64,000 nucleotides of DNA from Pachysolen tannophilus NRRL Y-2460 (Eukaryota > Ascomycota > Pichiomycetes > Alaninales > Pachysolenaceae), in assembly GCA_001661245.1 (NCBI GenBank), contig KV454013.1:21005-85004 (forward strand), written 5' to 3'. Below, in pieces: positions 43,534 to 53,749 of this stretch (positions are counted from its first letter, which is position 1; each line of letters starts with the position of its first letter). The position numbers and the translations under genes were made by a program. The notes beneath the pieces are model-generated. The model was given only the letters and a program-made list of their open reading frames with translations. It was not told where the DNA came from and made no database searches.

Positions 43534-44970
43534 ATGATCAATACTCGTTTAAAAAAATTAGATAGATTGGTGGTACCAATATGGAAACGATATGGTAGTT
43601 TTCAAAAAAATGTAACGAGTACAAATGTTTTGAAAAGACCAAATTTTGATTATAAAGGTATTATTGAAGATCAAACAGATTATATAGAGAGTATTCTCAG
43701 AAGAGAACTAAATCCGCAATTAGTTGATGACTGTAGGGATATTAAATCGTTGTATGCCAAATTTGTAGATCAGGATGTTACATTGAGAAATTTGAAAAAT
43801 GAGAGAAATATTTTGAATGATGAAATTAAAAAAATCAAAAGTTTAAAAGATTTATCATCAAAGGATAGAGAAAAAGAGATTTTAAGTAAATTAGCAGAAT
43901 CGAAGAATATCGTTAAAATTTTAGAATCTGAAATTGATCTTGTAAGAGATGATCTCTTTTTAAAAGCTGAATCCTTACCTAATCTTTTAGATTCGTCTGT
44001 TGATGATAAAGAAGATATAATATCGTATATTAATCCAATTCAAGATGTGGAATTTTTTGATTTAAAAGAAAATTCTAAATTTGATCATAAAGAAATTGCA
44101 GAAAGATTAGGTATAGTTGATTTTAAAATTGCTTCTAAAGTTTGTGGTAATTCTTGGTATTATTTAATTGGTGACGGTGCTCTATTAGAACAAGCTTTAG
44201 TGCAGTATGCTTTAAAATTGGCTAGACATGAAGGTTTTAAAATGGTTATTCCACCATCAATTGTGAAAACAGAAATTACAAACTCTTGTGGTTTTAAGCC
44301 AAGAGACCAAAGTAATGAACAACAAGTTTATGAATTAACCAACGATGGATTATGTTTAACTGGAACAGCTGAAATCTCTCTTGCAGGACTACATATTAAC
44401 AAAGTTTTTGAAAATCCTGAAGCCTTACCTTCTAGATTGGTTGGAGTTAGTAGAAGTTATCGAGCTGAGGCTGGTGCAAGAGGTAAAGATACAAAAGGTT
44501 TATACCGTGTTCATGAGTTTACTAAAGTTGAACTTTTCAGTTTTACAAAAGCTAATATTAAACATTCTTTACTGGAATTGGAAAAATTATTAAATTTCCA
44601 AAAAAAATTTATTGAATCACTTGGTTTAACTGCTAAAATCATAAATATGCCTGCAAATGATTTAGGAGCACCTGCTTATAAAAAATATGATATCGAGTGT
44701 TTTATGCCCGGTAGAGGCAATTGGGGGGAATTATCCTCGGCATCAAATTGTACTGATTATCAATCAAGAAGATTAAATATAAAATACAGAGACACTTCAG
44801 ATGGAATGAAATTGAAATACGTCCATACTTTAAATGGTACTGCAGTAGCCGTTCCTAGAGTTATTGTTGCTATAATCGAGAACTTCTACGACCCTGAAAC
44901 AGAATCCATCATCATACCAAAAGTCTTGAGAGAATACATGGACGGTAAAGACAAAATTGTTAAACAATAG
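43534..44970 (+). CDS. DIA4: Mitochondrial seryl-tRNA synthetase
   Basis: 478 aa. Class II aminoacyl-tRNA synthetase. Seen: a basic, acid-poor N-terminus (MINTRLKKLDRLVVPIWKR) suited to mitochondrial import. The SerRS helical arm at about residues 60-150 is Lys/Glu-rich. Motif 2 is SRSYRAEAGARGKDTKGLYR with HEFTKVE, followed by GELSSASNCTDYQSRR, and motif 3 is NGTAVAVPRVIVAIIENF. These fit the organellar enzyme (Dia4) better than the cytosolic Ses1. Codon 347 is CTG at the polar position of the S-x-x-ELEKLL helix, where Ser suits. If this yeast reads CUG as Ser, the nuclear tRNA change concerns cytosolic translation of this gene. Confidence 0.92.
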   Translation: MINTRLKKLDRLVVPIWKRYGSFQKNVTSTNVLKRPNFDYKGIIEDQTDYIESILRRELNPQLVDDCRDIKSLYAKFVDQDVTLRNLKNERNILNDEIKKIKSLKDLSSKDREKEILSKLAESKNIVKILESEIDLVRDDLFLKAESLPNLLDSSVDDKEDIISYINPIQDVEFFDLKENSKFDHKEIAERLGIVDFKIASKVCGNSWYYLIGDGALLEQALVQYALKLARHEGFKMVIPPSIVKTEITNSCGFKPRDQSNEQQVYELTNDGLCLTGTAEISLAGLHINKVFENPEALPSRLVGVSRSYRAEAGARGKDTKGLYRVHEFTKVELFSFTKANIKHSLLELEKLLNFQKKFIESLGLTAKIINMPANDLGAPAYKKYDIECFMPGRGNWGELSSASNCTDYQSRRLNIKYRDTSDGMKLKYVHTLNGTAVAVPRVIVAIIENFYDPETESIIIPKVLREYMDGKDKIVKQ

Positions 44971-45780
44971 GAGGATTCCAAAATATATATATATATATAT
45001 AAAAATAAACTGTTTAGATGTAAATAGTTAATAGTAAATATAAGTAATAAGCGAGTTTATAGTACATGTATATATCAAGCTGTGAATTTCCTAATCATTC
45101 TTGTAAGTTTCCCTTTTCGTAACTGATTGCGGCCGCGATTTTAGGAAAGCTTACACATTGATAAGTACTGAAACAAAGAAAGAATATGTATGTTTCTGCA
45201 CGTTTGGATAATAGGCCCCAAAATAGTAATGTTTCGAATACTGATAGGACCTAAAGAACTTTCAGTTAAAGGTTAAAGAAGGCAACTATTTTACATTTTT
45301 ATTAAGTTGGTTAGTGGTTTTAGATCTCCGTTTTTATGGTTTAGTTTATTTATGCTTTTTTATGGTTTTTTGTTTCCGTTTTCCTCCATTGAAAAAGGAT
45401 AAAGAAACTCACAGCTGTAAATGTTTGTAAAATGAATACAACACTGTATTTACAATGGCAACTCACAAGACTTTTTCAGAGCAATTATGTTATCCAGGAT
45501 GTAATGGAGCAAAAAAAATGTATTCTCGGCAGGTTGAATCCTAAATTACTGGCAATTCGTTTGATCGATATGATAAGGCAACTGACTACTTTTTTTTTTT
45601 TTTTTTTTTTTTTTGTCTTTTTGTCCCAAGCATTGCTATTTACTATAAATATACCCCATCTCCTCTCTTCAAAAAAACTTAACTGTGCTGCTCAGAAGTT
45701 AATAAATAATACTTTGTGGAATTGTTTTTTTTTTTCGTTCTTAAATAACAAAATTTGAAGCTTAATTGAGTTGTAGTAGG
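44971..45780. other. Intergenic upstream of the dioxygenase-like gene
   Basis: 810 bp. It holds (TA)n at about 44984-45000, a GC-richer block with GCGGCCGC at about 45128-45137, poly-T at about 45590-45614, and GACTACTTT (one off the shared 9-mer) at about 45584-45592. A 108-codon ORF at 45432-45758 runs through the poly-T and looks accidental. Confidence 0.5.
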
Positions 45781-46899
45781 ATGGCAACTGCAGAATTAAT
45801 CACTAATATCAAAGATGGTAATACTCGTAAGAGTATTTCTTATGATAAATATGTCGATAGTATTAAACCAATGTATCAAGAATTGGCAAATGTTGATATA
45901 ACGGAAAAATTTAATCCAAAGATTCATTTAAAATTCACTTCAAATGAAATTGAAACCACTTCTCGTTTAACCATGAGTGAATTAGGTATACATGATGAAA
46001 ATGCTATTAGTGAAATTGGTGTTTCAGATCCATTTGCTTTATTCACTGATACAGCTGTTGAAATTATGCGTGCAGAATTATTAAGAGAAGAAGTTTTCAC
46101 TAAATATTCAAGGGTTTCTCATTTATCAACTTCAGGTTTGGATTGTGTTGTTCGTGGTTATGCCAAAGATACTTGTCCATTTACTTATACTGCATGGACA
46201 CATCCACTGACAGTTGCTGCTGTTAGTGCAATGGCTGGTGTTGAATTAGAAGTTATAATGGATTATGAAATTGCTCATATTAACATTGGTATGCAAAGCG
46301 AAGAAATGGCTGAAAACCAATTACTCATGGCAAAGAGAAAGAAATCCATGACTGATAAGTTTGATGATGATATTCCAGCTATTGTAGGTTGGCATAAAGA
46401 TAGTTACCCATTTGTTTGTGTATTAATGCTCAGTGACACTGAAACTTCAATTGGAACTGAAACCTTATTGAAAAAGGGTAATGGTGAAATTATTGGTACT
46501 CCAAACCCTTCAAAGGGTAAAGCTGTGGTTTTACAAGGTGGTTTGATCAATCATCTTGCTCCAAAACCTTTAGGTTTCACAGAAAGAATCACTGCAGTTA
46601 CCTCCTACCGTGCTAAAAACCCAATGACAAAAGATTGCTCTGTCTTGAGATCAGTAAAACCAGAAGTCAACTTTGGTTCCAATTTCAACACTTTTTATCC
46701 AGATTGGGTCAATTACAGAATGAAATTAGTTGCAGAGAAATGTGAATTGATCAAAAACGAAATCGAAAAAGAGGCAAATGAGGGTAAAACTTTTAGAAAA
46801 GAAGACTGGATGCAATCTCTAAAAGATCTAGAAAACTATGTTGCTACAACCTGGAAGGAAATGGTGGTTACCAATGAAGAATATGCTCGTGCTCTTTAG
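45781..46899 (+). CDS. Fungal 2-oxoglutarate/Fe(II) oxygenase-like protein
   Basis: 372 aa from the ATG at 45781; an upstream in-frame TTG is rejected. I recognise a fungal family of uncharacterised oxygenases. Seen: a possible facial triad, His205 and Asp207 in GWHKDSYP with distal His258 in LINHLAP. Arg269 in ERITAVTSYR is placed to hold 2-oxoglutarate. An upstream block (FALFTDTAVEIMRAELL, YTAWTHP, VIMDYEIAHINIG) matches fungal homologues. No targeting signal. Substrate unknown. Codon 143 is CTG in HP-CTG-TVAAVS, where related proteins carry a polar residue. The motif assignment is moderately sure; the reaction is inference. Confidence 0.7.
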   Translation: MATAELITNIKDGNTRKSISYDKYVDSIKPMYQELANVDITEKFNPKIHLKFTSNEIETTSRLTMSELGIHDENAISEIGVSDPFALFTDTAVEIMRAELLREEVFTKYSRVSHLSTSGLDCVVRGYAKDTCPFTYTAWTHPLTVAAVSAMAGVELEVIMDYEIAHINIGMQSEEMAENQLLMAKRKKSMTDKFDDDIPAIVGWHKDSYPFVCVLMLSDTETSIGTETLLKKGNGEIIGTPNPSKGKAVVLQGGLINHLAPKPLGFTERITAVTSYRAKNPMTKDCSVLRSVKPEVNFGSNFNTFYPDWVNYRMKLVAEKCELIKNEIEKEANEGKTFRKEDWMQSLKDLENYVATTWKEMVVTNEEYARAL

Positions 46900-47346
46900 A
46901 GATAAAGTAATAATGATACTTTTAAAATAAATCTTTTTTTTTTCTTTCCTATTTTTTTTTTATTCTCTTGTGCTATCTTAGATCAACCAAAATCTGATAC
47001 TACTGATACCAAGATCCTCTAGTTAAATATTCTTGTTACTTATGAACCCAATTAAATGATATGATATATAAAATTATACTTCCCCATAGTAATTTCTGCC
47101 CATACTAATTCAGCGCAATAAAAACCAAAAATCAAAGTAGTGCTCAAAATATCAAATTTTGTGCTCACTGTTTTTTTTTGTTTACATTTTAATGTTTTTG
47201 TTTACCGCAATACAACTTTTAATAATTACATTTCTATAAAGTGATGTATCAGTATAAAATAGTAGTTGGTATTGGTTTGGTTGATAGGGAAGAATAGGTG
47301 AAGGGTAAAAATTTTTTTTTCTATTGTTGTTGTTGTTGTTGTTGTT
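46900..47346. other. Intergenic upstream of the coiled-coil gene
   Basis: 447 bp, A/T-rich. AAAGTAGTG (complement of the shared CACTACTTT) lies at 47134-47142. The region ends in a (GTT)8 microsatellite that abuts the ATG at 47347. Confidence 0.55.
47134..47142 (-). promoter_or_regulatory. CACTACTTT motif upstream of the coiled-coil gene
   Basis: Read as AAAGTAGTG on the plus strand, about 205 bp upstream of the ATG at 47347. Confidence 0.4.
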
Positions 47347-48795
47347 ATGCTGGATGCTGGTTTGAAGATGTCTTTTAGTGAAAATCAGTCTTCTTCGGTT
47401 AAAAAATCCGGAGCTTTACATAATCTTAAAGCTTATAATGTTGATTCATCAATTGATACACCGGGTGCAAGTCCATCACAAGAGCAGTTTAGTCATAATG
47501 TGGATCATACGGCGTCGATATCGACACCTTCTCTTAGCTCACCGCCGGGGTTGAGGCAGTCGTCGATATCGCCTTCGAGAAACTTATCTGCTATTCCGCC
47601 GTTACCAATACCTGAGAGTATGGATGTTCAATTAAGATCCACAGTACAGAATCTGAAAAGAAAATTTGATGTGAATAAGTTTAATTTTGGTTCAGAGCTG
47701 AATTTAGAAAATATAGATGATATTAGGGCAAAGCTTGAGTATATTCAACTGAGTTTAAATAATATTGTTGATAGAAGTAAATCAAATAATTCTTATATTA
47801 AAAATTTTGGTATACAATTATCAGAATTTAATGAATGTTTTAAAAAAAGAGAAATTGAAGAAAATGATCTTTTAACAAATACTCTTTTCAAAGAATATTC
47901 AAATGAAAAATTTGAATCATTAATCATTGCTTTAAATGAGTTATCAATTAAGTTATTGGAACCAAAAAATCAAAATAATAATGTTGACCAATTTATTGAA
48001 TTAATTAAAGAATTTTTATCAAAAAATAATAATGAAAATATTTATCAACAATTAATAAATAAAATTGATATATTAAATACTTTTCAAAATGAAAAAGAAT
48101 TAAAATATAATGAAAAAATTTTAGAATTAGAGGAAAAAATTTTATTACAAAAAAATGAATTAGAATTATTAAAGATAAAACAAAATATTGAAAAAGAACC
48201 TATTTTAGAATCAAAATTAAAAGAATATGAATTAAAAGAAGAATTGAATTCTTCAATTGCAGAATTTACTCTGAAAAATACTGAATTACAAGTTAAACAT
48301 ATGGAATTGAAAACTCTTTTACAACATAAAGAGGAACAAGTGGATCAAGTATCCAAGATTTTATTATCAAAAGTTGAAGAACTTCAAAATTTAAAACTTA
48401 AATTTAAAAATTTGAAATCAGAAACAGAATATTACTTAATATCAAGACCTGATAGATCTAGTATAAATCATAACATGTTCGAATTAAAATCTTCTCATCA
48501 CCAATTATTAGATGGTACTGGAAGTTCAGGTTCAGGTTATTCATCTCAACCATCTTCAGCTTCCGGATATACTACAACCTTGGCTCATAGCTCAAAACGA
48601 AACTTTACCGCAAATGATACAATACTATTAAAAGCATCTCATAACTTATCGCCAATAGATATCAACACTCAAAGTTTTAGCTCGTCTGGTTTATCCGTTG
48701 AGAAAAATAAACCATTATCAAACATTAGTCCACAAAAGAAGAAAATACATAATGAAATCGATACGAATAAAGAAAATTATAACGAATTGACATAA
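47347..48795 (+). CDS. Coiled-coil protein, unassigned
   Basis: 482 codons. Not recognised. Seen: a Ser/Pro-rich N-terminal 90 residues with several SP sites (SPSQEQ, SSPPGL, SISPSR), possible CDK targets. A long coiled coil spans about residues 95-370 (QNLKRKFDVNKF, IRAKLEYIQLSLNNI, ILELEEKILLQKNELELLKIK, HKEEQVDQVSKIL), broken by Asn-rich loops. A Ser/Gly-rich tail ends KPLSNISPQKKKIHNEIDTN. This layout suggests a spindle-pole, septin or polarity scaffold, but that is a guess. The second codon is CTG. The ATG at residue 8 (MSFSENQ) is an alternative start. The leader ends in a GTT microsatellite. Confidence 0.7.
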   Translation: MLDAGLKMSFSENQSSSVKKSGALHNLKAYNVDSSIDTPGASPSQEQFSHNVDHTASISTPSLSSPPGLRQSSISPSRNLSAIPPLPIPESMDVQLRSTVQNLKRKFDVNKFNFGSELNLENIDDIRAKLEYIQLSLNNIVDRSKSNNSYIKNFGIQLSEFNECFKKREIEENDLLTNTLFKEYSNEKFESLIIALNELSIKLLEPKNQNNNVDQFIELIKEFLSKNNNENIYQQLINKIDILNTFQNEKELKYNEKILELEEKILLQKNELELLKIKQNIEKEPILESKLKEYELKEELNSSIAEFTLKNTELQVKHMELKTLLQHKEEQVDQVSKILLSKVEELQNLKLKFKNLKSETEYYLISRPDRSSINHNMFELKSSHHQLLDGTGSSGSGYSSQPSSASGYTTTLAHSSKRNFTANDTILLKASHNLSPIDINTQSFSSSGLSVEKNKPLSNISPQKKKIHNEIDTNKENYNELT

Positions 48796-49127
48796 AACCA
48801 GCCCCATCCTGAGAGCGCAAAGCTTTTGATAACCATTTAGCTAAGAGGATATAGTTTTTTATTTTTGTACAAGTCTCAATATATTAAATAACTACCGTTT
48901 AATTTGTATTGTATAATAAAAAAAAAAATTTCTTAAAAAAAAATAAAATAAAAAAACATAAAAAATATCATGAGCTACTTTAAATATAAACATAATTACA
49001 TGTAAATAAAACAGTTTAATTAATTGAAGGAACAAACATAGAGATAGTTTTTGATTCATCGATAAAGTAATCTTTGCTCATCTATTATTTAGGTCTTCGT
49101 TTATATGAAATAAGGAAATTAAACAGA
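48796..49127. other. Intergenic between the coiled-coil gene and UGO1
   Basis: 332 bp, A/T-rich with poly-A around 48918-48956. An open frame extends upstream of the UGO1 ATG to 49074 without an ATG. Nothing else recognised. Confidence 0.5.
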
Positions 49128-50738
49128 ATGTCTAATAATAAGGATGTTAATTTGAGACCGTATTATAAACCTGTGGAATTTAATCATAATTTATATGAAG
49201 TAGGTTATAATGCCGCTGATGGAGTAATCGATCATAGAACTGGTAAGCCCATTTCAGCATCACTTCCAACTACTTTACAATTCAATAATAATAATGGTCA
49301 TCATCATGGGAACATTACTTCAATAGGTTTAGCAAACAGCAATGGTATTAGAACTTTAAATAAGGGTAAAATTAGTACGATACATGATGCTAACTCATCT
49401 TCAGTTTCAGACAAGAATATGTATTCAGATTTGGAGTTTCAAGAATATTTTGATTATAACAATTTGAGAGAATTAATAAAATCATTGATAAACTCATTTA
49501 TCAAAAATTATGTTAGAATATTAATAAGTCAGCCATTTGAAGTTTCTAAATTGCTTTTACAAGTTGGTTCTTTCAATACATCTATAGAACCTAAAAATGT
49601 TGGCTACCAAGAAAAGAAATACTTGGATAGTTTGAGTGATGTTGGAGATGATGAGGAAGATGATGAGAATGATGAAATTGATTTTTTCGTACTGGCCCCG
49701 GATGAACAAGATTATTCAATGTTAACTTCTAGTCCAAAAGATGATAGTAAGAAACAACATTCTAGACGTAAGTCCAATATCGAGAGATCTGTCCCAACCA
49801 TAAAAGTTGCAAAAGATAAATCCAAGGCATTAAAAAGACAAGGAAGACATCATATACAACCATTATCACTACATACAATTGATATTATGTCCTCATTATT
49901 ATCTAAAGAAGGTACAAAGGGTTTATGGAGATCTATAAACACTTCCTTTATCTATCAGACGTTGTCAAATACTATAGAAGCATGGCTTACAGGATTTTTA
50001 TCTCCATTATTAAATATTCCAGATCCATTTTTCATTGATATTATACATTCATCTAATCCTTTCAAGAGTTTATGTTTGAGTATAGTTGCTGGTGTCTTGA
50101 CAGGTTTGGTATTACAGCCAGTTGAATTGATCAAATTTAAATTCAGTGTTACTTCAACCAATTTAAATTTTGCAAAAAGATCATTTAGGAAGACAATAAC
50201 TTCTTTTGAACCTAAAAATTTCTTGATTCCTTACTCTTTAATTTTACCAGCATTTAATTATTTTTTGTCTGCAAATTTCATTAAAAAATATGTTCCTTAT
50301 TTGTTATTCACAAAATTCAACATAGATAATTATACGTCACCTGTGTTATATTCAGCTACCACGCTTTTAACATCGATATCAGAATTATTTATTAAATTAC
50401 CTTTAGAATTATTGTTAAGACGTGCTCAGTTTAATTACTTGTTAAATGATGAAACTTGTAACGAAGCATTAAAAATTGAAAAAGATGAATTGAGTGTAAA
50501 GTTTGGTGGCTACTATGGATATTTACCAACTTTATATTACGTTTATAAAGGTACAAGACCTCACTATATTGAAGAATCGGATGACAATTATGATGATTTT
50601 GACAAAGAAAATGAAAATAAAGGTTTCGAGGCAATATTTAGAGGTTGGAGAGTTGGTTTGCTAAATGTCTTGGGAAGCTGGGGTGCTGGTGTTTTAAAAA
50701 ATAATTTTGATGAGAACACAAAAGAGGAAAGATTTTGA
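49128..50738 (+). CDS. UGO1: Mitochondrial outer-membrane fusion factor Ugo1
   Basis: 536 aa from the ATG at 49128 (MSNNKDVNLRPYYKPVEFNH). An open frame to 49074 lacks an ATG. Ugo1 is a modified mitochondrial carrier that links Fzo1 and Mgm1 during fusion. Seen: N-terminal RPYYKP and YNAADGVIDHRTG; FIKNYVRILISQPFEVSKLL (degenerate carrier repeat); an acidic DEEDDENDEIDFF; LHTIDIMSSLLSKEGTKGLWRSINTSFIYQ; LVLQPVELIKFKFSVTS (carrier signature-like); and FIKLPLELLLRRAQFNYLLND. The order matches yeast Ugo1 (502 aa). Confidence 0.93.
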   Translation: MSNNKDVNLRPYYKPVEFNHNLYEVGYNAADGVIDHRTGKPISASLPTTLQFNNNNGHHHGNITSIGLANSNGIRTLNKGKISTIHDANSSSVSDKNMYSDLEFQEYFDYNNLRELIKSLINSFIKNYVRILISQPFEVSKLLLQVGSFNTSIEPKNVGYQEKKYLDSLSDVGDDEEDDENDEIDFFVLAPDEQDYSMLTSSPKDDSKKQHSRRKSNIERSVPTIKVAKDKSKALKRQGRHHIQPLSLHTIDIMSSLLSKEGTKGLWRSINTSFIYQTLSNTIEAWLTGFLSPLLNIPDPFFIDIIHSSNPFKSLCLSIVAGVLTGLVLQPVELIKFKFSVTSTNLNFAKRSFRKTITSFEPKNFLIPYSLILPAFNYFLSANFIKKYVPYLLFTKFNIDNYTSPVLYSATTLLTSISELFIKLPLELLLRRAQFNYLLNDETCNEALKIEKDELSVKFGGYYGYLPTLYYVYKGTRPHYIEESDDNYDDFDKENENKGFEAIFRGWRVGLLNVLGSWGAGVLKNNFDENTKEERF

Positions 50739-50979
50739 AAAGCTGTAGTTATTTTTTCTTATTTTCTGTTTATGTATATATTTTATTAGGATTGATAAAA
50801 ACTTTCCTATTCTCTTTTTTTTTATTTTTTTTTATTGCTTTATTTCTATGATGAGTATGATAGTGATTTATTATGAATGATTAATTAATTATTTAGTAAA
50901 GTAACTACAATGATTTGTGTCCAATATTGATTTCTTTGTTTCTTTTTTCTTTATTTCTTTTTTTTTTTCATTCTATATG
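50739..50979. other. Convergent 3' flanks of UGO1 and SDC1
   Basis: 241 bp, T-rich, with several TTTATT/TATATA stretches suited to 3' end formation. No gene seen. Confidence 0.5.
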
Positions 50980-51609
50980 TTAACTATCTTCCATTTTAAC
51001 GTTACCTTCTTCATCTTCTGCTTTAATTGCTTGATCTTGAGTTTGTTGATGATTTTCCTGTTTCTTCTTCAATTCTTCCTCTTCTTTGCCTTTAGTAATC
51101 AACCATTCTCCTAACCATTGCAACGGGTGTTCAGGTTTAACTCTTCCCAATTCTGCAAGTCCGTCTTTCAAATGAAGAGTAACATTCTCGTTGAAATATC
51201 GCCGTAACATAGAACCACCAACAATATCTGCCTTATTCAACCCTTTCGGTATTTCCAAAGTGGCTGCCTTAGCTGTAGGAGTGGAACCTCGATGTTGCTT
51301 AGTTGTATTATTATTAATATTATTATTAAAACTATGATTCCCTCCATTATTACTACCGGTATTACTTGTGACTTGATGCCTTTGTCCACCCAGAGAAATA
51401 GAATCAGGTTGTAAGCCAATCTCAATTGTTGATGTAGTCAATTGCTGTGGCACTGGTGTTGTACTAGCAGATTCCAATTGATCTACTGTTGTTGCACTGT
51501 TTACCTGTTGTGTCTCGACCGGTGGTGGTGAAACAGTCCTATCACCACCACTAGATTCACCAACATTATTATCCTCACTATTCTTACTGATCAAATTGGA
51601 CAATTCCAT
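50980..51609 (-). CDS. SDC1: COMPASS subunit Sdc1 (Dpy-30 family)
   Basis: 209 aa. Sdc1 dimerises and binds Bre2 in the Set1 H3K4 methyltransferase complex. Seen: a long Ser/Thr/Gln/Asn-rich N-terminus (about residues 1-130). The Dpy-30 motif at about 132-173 (MLRRYFNENVTLHLKDGLAE followed by RVKPEHPLQWLGEWLITK) is the hallmark of the family. A Lys/Glu/Gln-rich tail ends NVKMEDS. The length is close to yeast Sdc1 (175). A CACTACTTT lies about 116 bp upstream. Confidence 0.92.
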   Translation of the reverse strand: MELSNLISKNSEDNNVGESSGGDRTVSPPPVETQQVNSATTVDQLESASTTPVPQQLTTSTIEIGLQPDSISLGGQRHQVTSNTGSNNGGNHSFNNNINNNTTKQHRGSTPTAKAATLEIPKGLNKADIVGGSMLRRYFNENVTLHLKDGLAELGRVKPEHPLQWLGEWLITKGKEEEELKKKQENHQQTQDQAIKAEDEEGNVKMEDS

Positions 51610-52242
51610 TTTATTCTTACTTGCGAGAAACTCTGATCTCTTTGGTTTAAACTCTAAATAACAAATAGTAATATTTAAACGTTATTTTTGAATAAATGTG
51701 AATTATATTGAAATGTAAGCTCAACACTACTTTTAAACGGTTGAAAAAAAAAAATACGAAACCAGTTTTCAAAAAATAACTATTAATTGAACTTCTTGTA
51801 AATGGTATTTATTATTAATTTATTATAGATAGCTATTTATTAATTACTATATTTGCTATGATTAGGTGAAAACTTCCATAAAAAACCAAAAAAAAAAGAG
51901 AAAAATAAATAAAATCAAAATAAATGAAAACTATCAACAAGGAAAAGCAAAAACAATCATTAATTAAGTGTTGAAAGTTCCATTTACCGAAACAAAATTC
52001 AAAGAATTACCAAGAACTTGCGAAAAAAAGGGAAGAATAAAAAAAAAATGTATACAGCAAACACTCTCAACTAAAAAACAAAAAAGCATTTATTTTTATT
52101 TCCATTGACCAAACAACTCTGCTAAGTTAAGTTTCTTTTTTTTTTTTTTTTTTTTTTCGTTTTTTTTTATATAAATTATCATTTTATTATGGGTTTCTCC
52201 TTTTTTTTTTTCTTTTTTTTTGTTTTTGTTGGTCTATTTTCT
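51610..52242. other. SDC1 promoter and SVF1 3' flank
   Basis: 633 bp between two minus-strand genes. CACTACTTT at 51725-51733 on the plus strand. Poly-T runs around 52137-52157 and 52203-52220 lie just beyond the SVF1 stop. No further gene seen. Confidence 0.55.
51725..51733 (+). promoter_or_regulatory. CACTACTTT motif upstream of SDC1
   Basis: Context CAACACTACTTTTAAAC, about 116 bp upstream of the SDC1 ATG (gene on the minus strand). Confidence 0.4.
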
Positions 52243-53749
52243 TTAATCTGAGATATCACTGATAAAAGTCACCTCACAATAAGCGACTCCATCTTCCTCA
52301 ACAGTTTCCAATCCATCACCATGACTGCTTAAATGAAGTTTGTTACAAAATTGATAAATATAAGGTTTAGTGCCAACAACACCATTGACAAAATTTTTAA
52401 CAAAAGTTGGAATTTCTGCCATAACATCAACTCTTTCACTTAAATTACCTAAATCACCTTTAACAATAGTTTCAACTTTAGTAGCTTTACCATTTTCAAT
52501 ATCTTCTTCTAAAGTGTTTGTATTTAAGAAACCTTTCAAAATAAATTCAATTTTATGAGGTACTGGCCAACCAACACTATCAATTTTGGATTCTAAATGG
52601 TTGATCTTATTATCAATAGTACAACTTATAATATTTGATTCATCTGTAACAATACCAACAGAAACATTTGTTCTATCATAAGATTTTGGAGTTGTAAAAT
52701 CCATTACAACAACCGAATGTTTTGGAGAGATGAAATTCATAAAATTCCAAGAAGCAGCAGCATGATGTGGTTTCATACCTTGTAATGCCATAACAAACAT
52801 TGATATACCATTAATTGGACGAATAATTGGATCTTTTTTCTCAATTTTTTTTTCAATCTCAATTTGATCCTGTTGTTCAGATTTTTTATCACCATCAACA
52901 TCATCATCATTCTTGTTATTATCTTTTACTTCTTCTTCTTCTTCAAGTAAAATTTCTTTTTCTTCAAGTTTAATAACACCATTTACATTACATCTTGGCC
53001 AAAAAACATGTCTCATTAAACCCCATGGTTCATTAATATCATCACCATAATACGTCGTGCCGTCTTTCCCAAATTTCACGCCTTGTACTGTTTTATTAAT
53101 AGTTAAATCAATAGAAACCTCATCAGATGCGTTACTTTCAAAATGTAAAGAATTTCCATCTTCACTTAATTCAACTTTTAAATTTTTAGCATAAAAATTT
53201 GTACCTTCAATTCTAAAATCTTCTAATTTTGTTGATGTCCAAACATAATCATCTGGAGTATCTTTATGAAATATTTTAAAAGTTTGTTGAGCAGTAGTAT
53301 ACAATCCAATAACAGTTGAATGAATGATCTGTGCAAATCCCATATATCCGGTTTCAAAACATGTAAAATAAAAAGTTTGAGTTTCAACATTTGTAGTATC
53401 AGGATGTAACCATTTTAAATCATCAGCAGTTAATGTACTAAAAGTTTTCTTATTTTCTAAACCATCTGTAACCGGATGAATCGCCTCCCTACCATACAGC
53501 GGCTCAGCTAACCCAGTAACCGCTGAAATACTATTCATATAAATTGATATTGTCTTGTTAGCATTGTCACATATTCATAATAAACAGAATAATTTTTAAA
53601 ACCAAAAAAAAAGATAAACCACAAATTGCTTTGCCTTTTTTAAAATTTTTAAAAAATATAAAAGAAAGAAAAAAAAACAATAACAATTCAAAAAATAATT
53701 TAAGATAAAAATCAATTAAAACTTACCCAGACTGAACCCATCTAAGCAT
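52243..53749 (-). CDS. SVF1: Survival factor Svf1, spliced
   Basis: 436 aa: exon 1 53749-53727 (23 nt), intron 53726-53531 (GTAAGT, branch TGCTAAC at 53563-53557, acceptor AATAG), exon 2 53530-52243. Lipocalin-like Svf1 aids survival under oxidative and cold stress and moves ceramide from ER to Golgi in yeast. The spliced N-terminus MLRWVQSGISAVTGLAEP matches yeast MLKWIQGGISAVTGMAEP; the exon-2 ATG at 53538 lies in the intron and is not the start. Seen: TNVETQTFYFTCFETGYMGFAQIIHS, WTSTKLEDFRIEGTNFYA, PWGLMRHVFWPRC and WNFMNFISPKHSVVVMDFT. A Glu/Asp/Lys-rich loop of about 55 residues sits in mid-protein. The first exon ends in an amphipathic stretch, as needed for membrane binding. Confidence 0.96.

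Noticed and set aside
45432-45758. 108-codon plus-strand ORF upstream of the dioxygenase-like gene
   Set aside because: It crosses a poly-T tract giving a Phe run, has no recognisable domain and lies in the promoter of the next gene.
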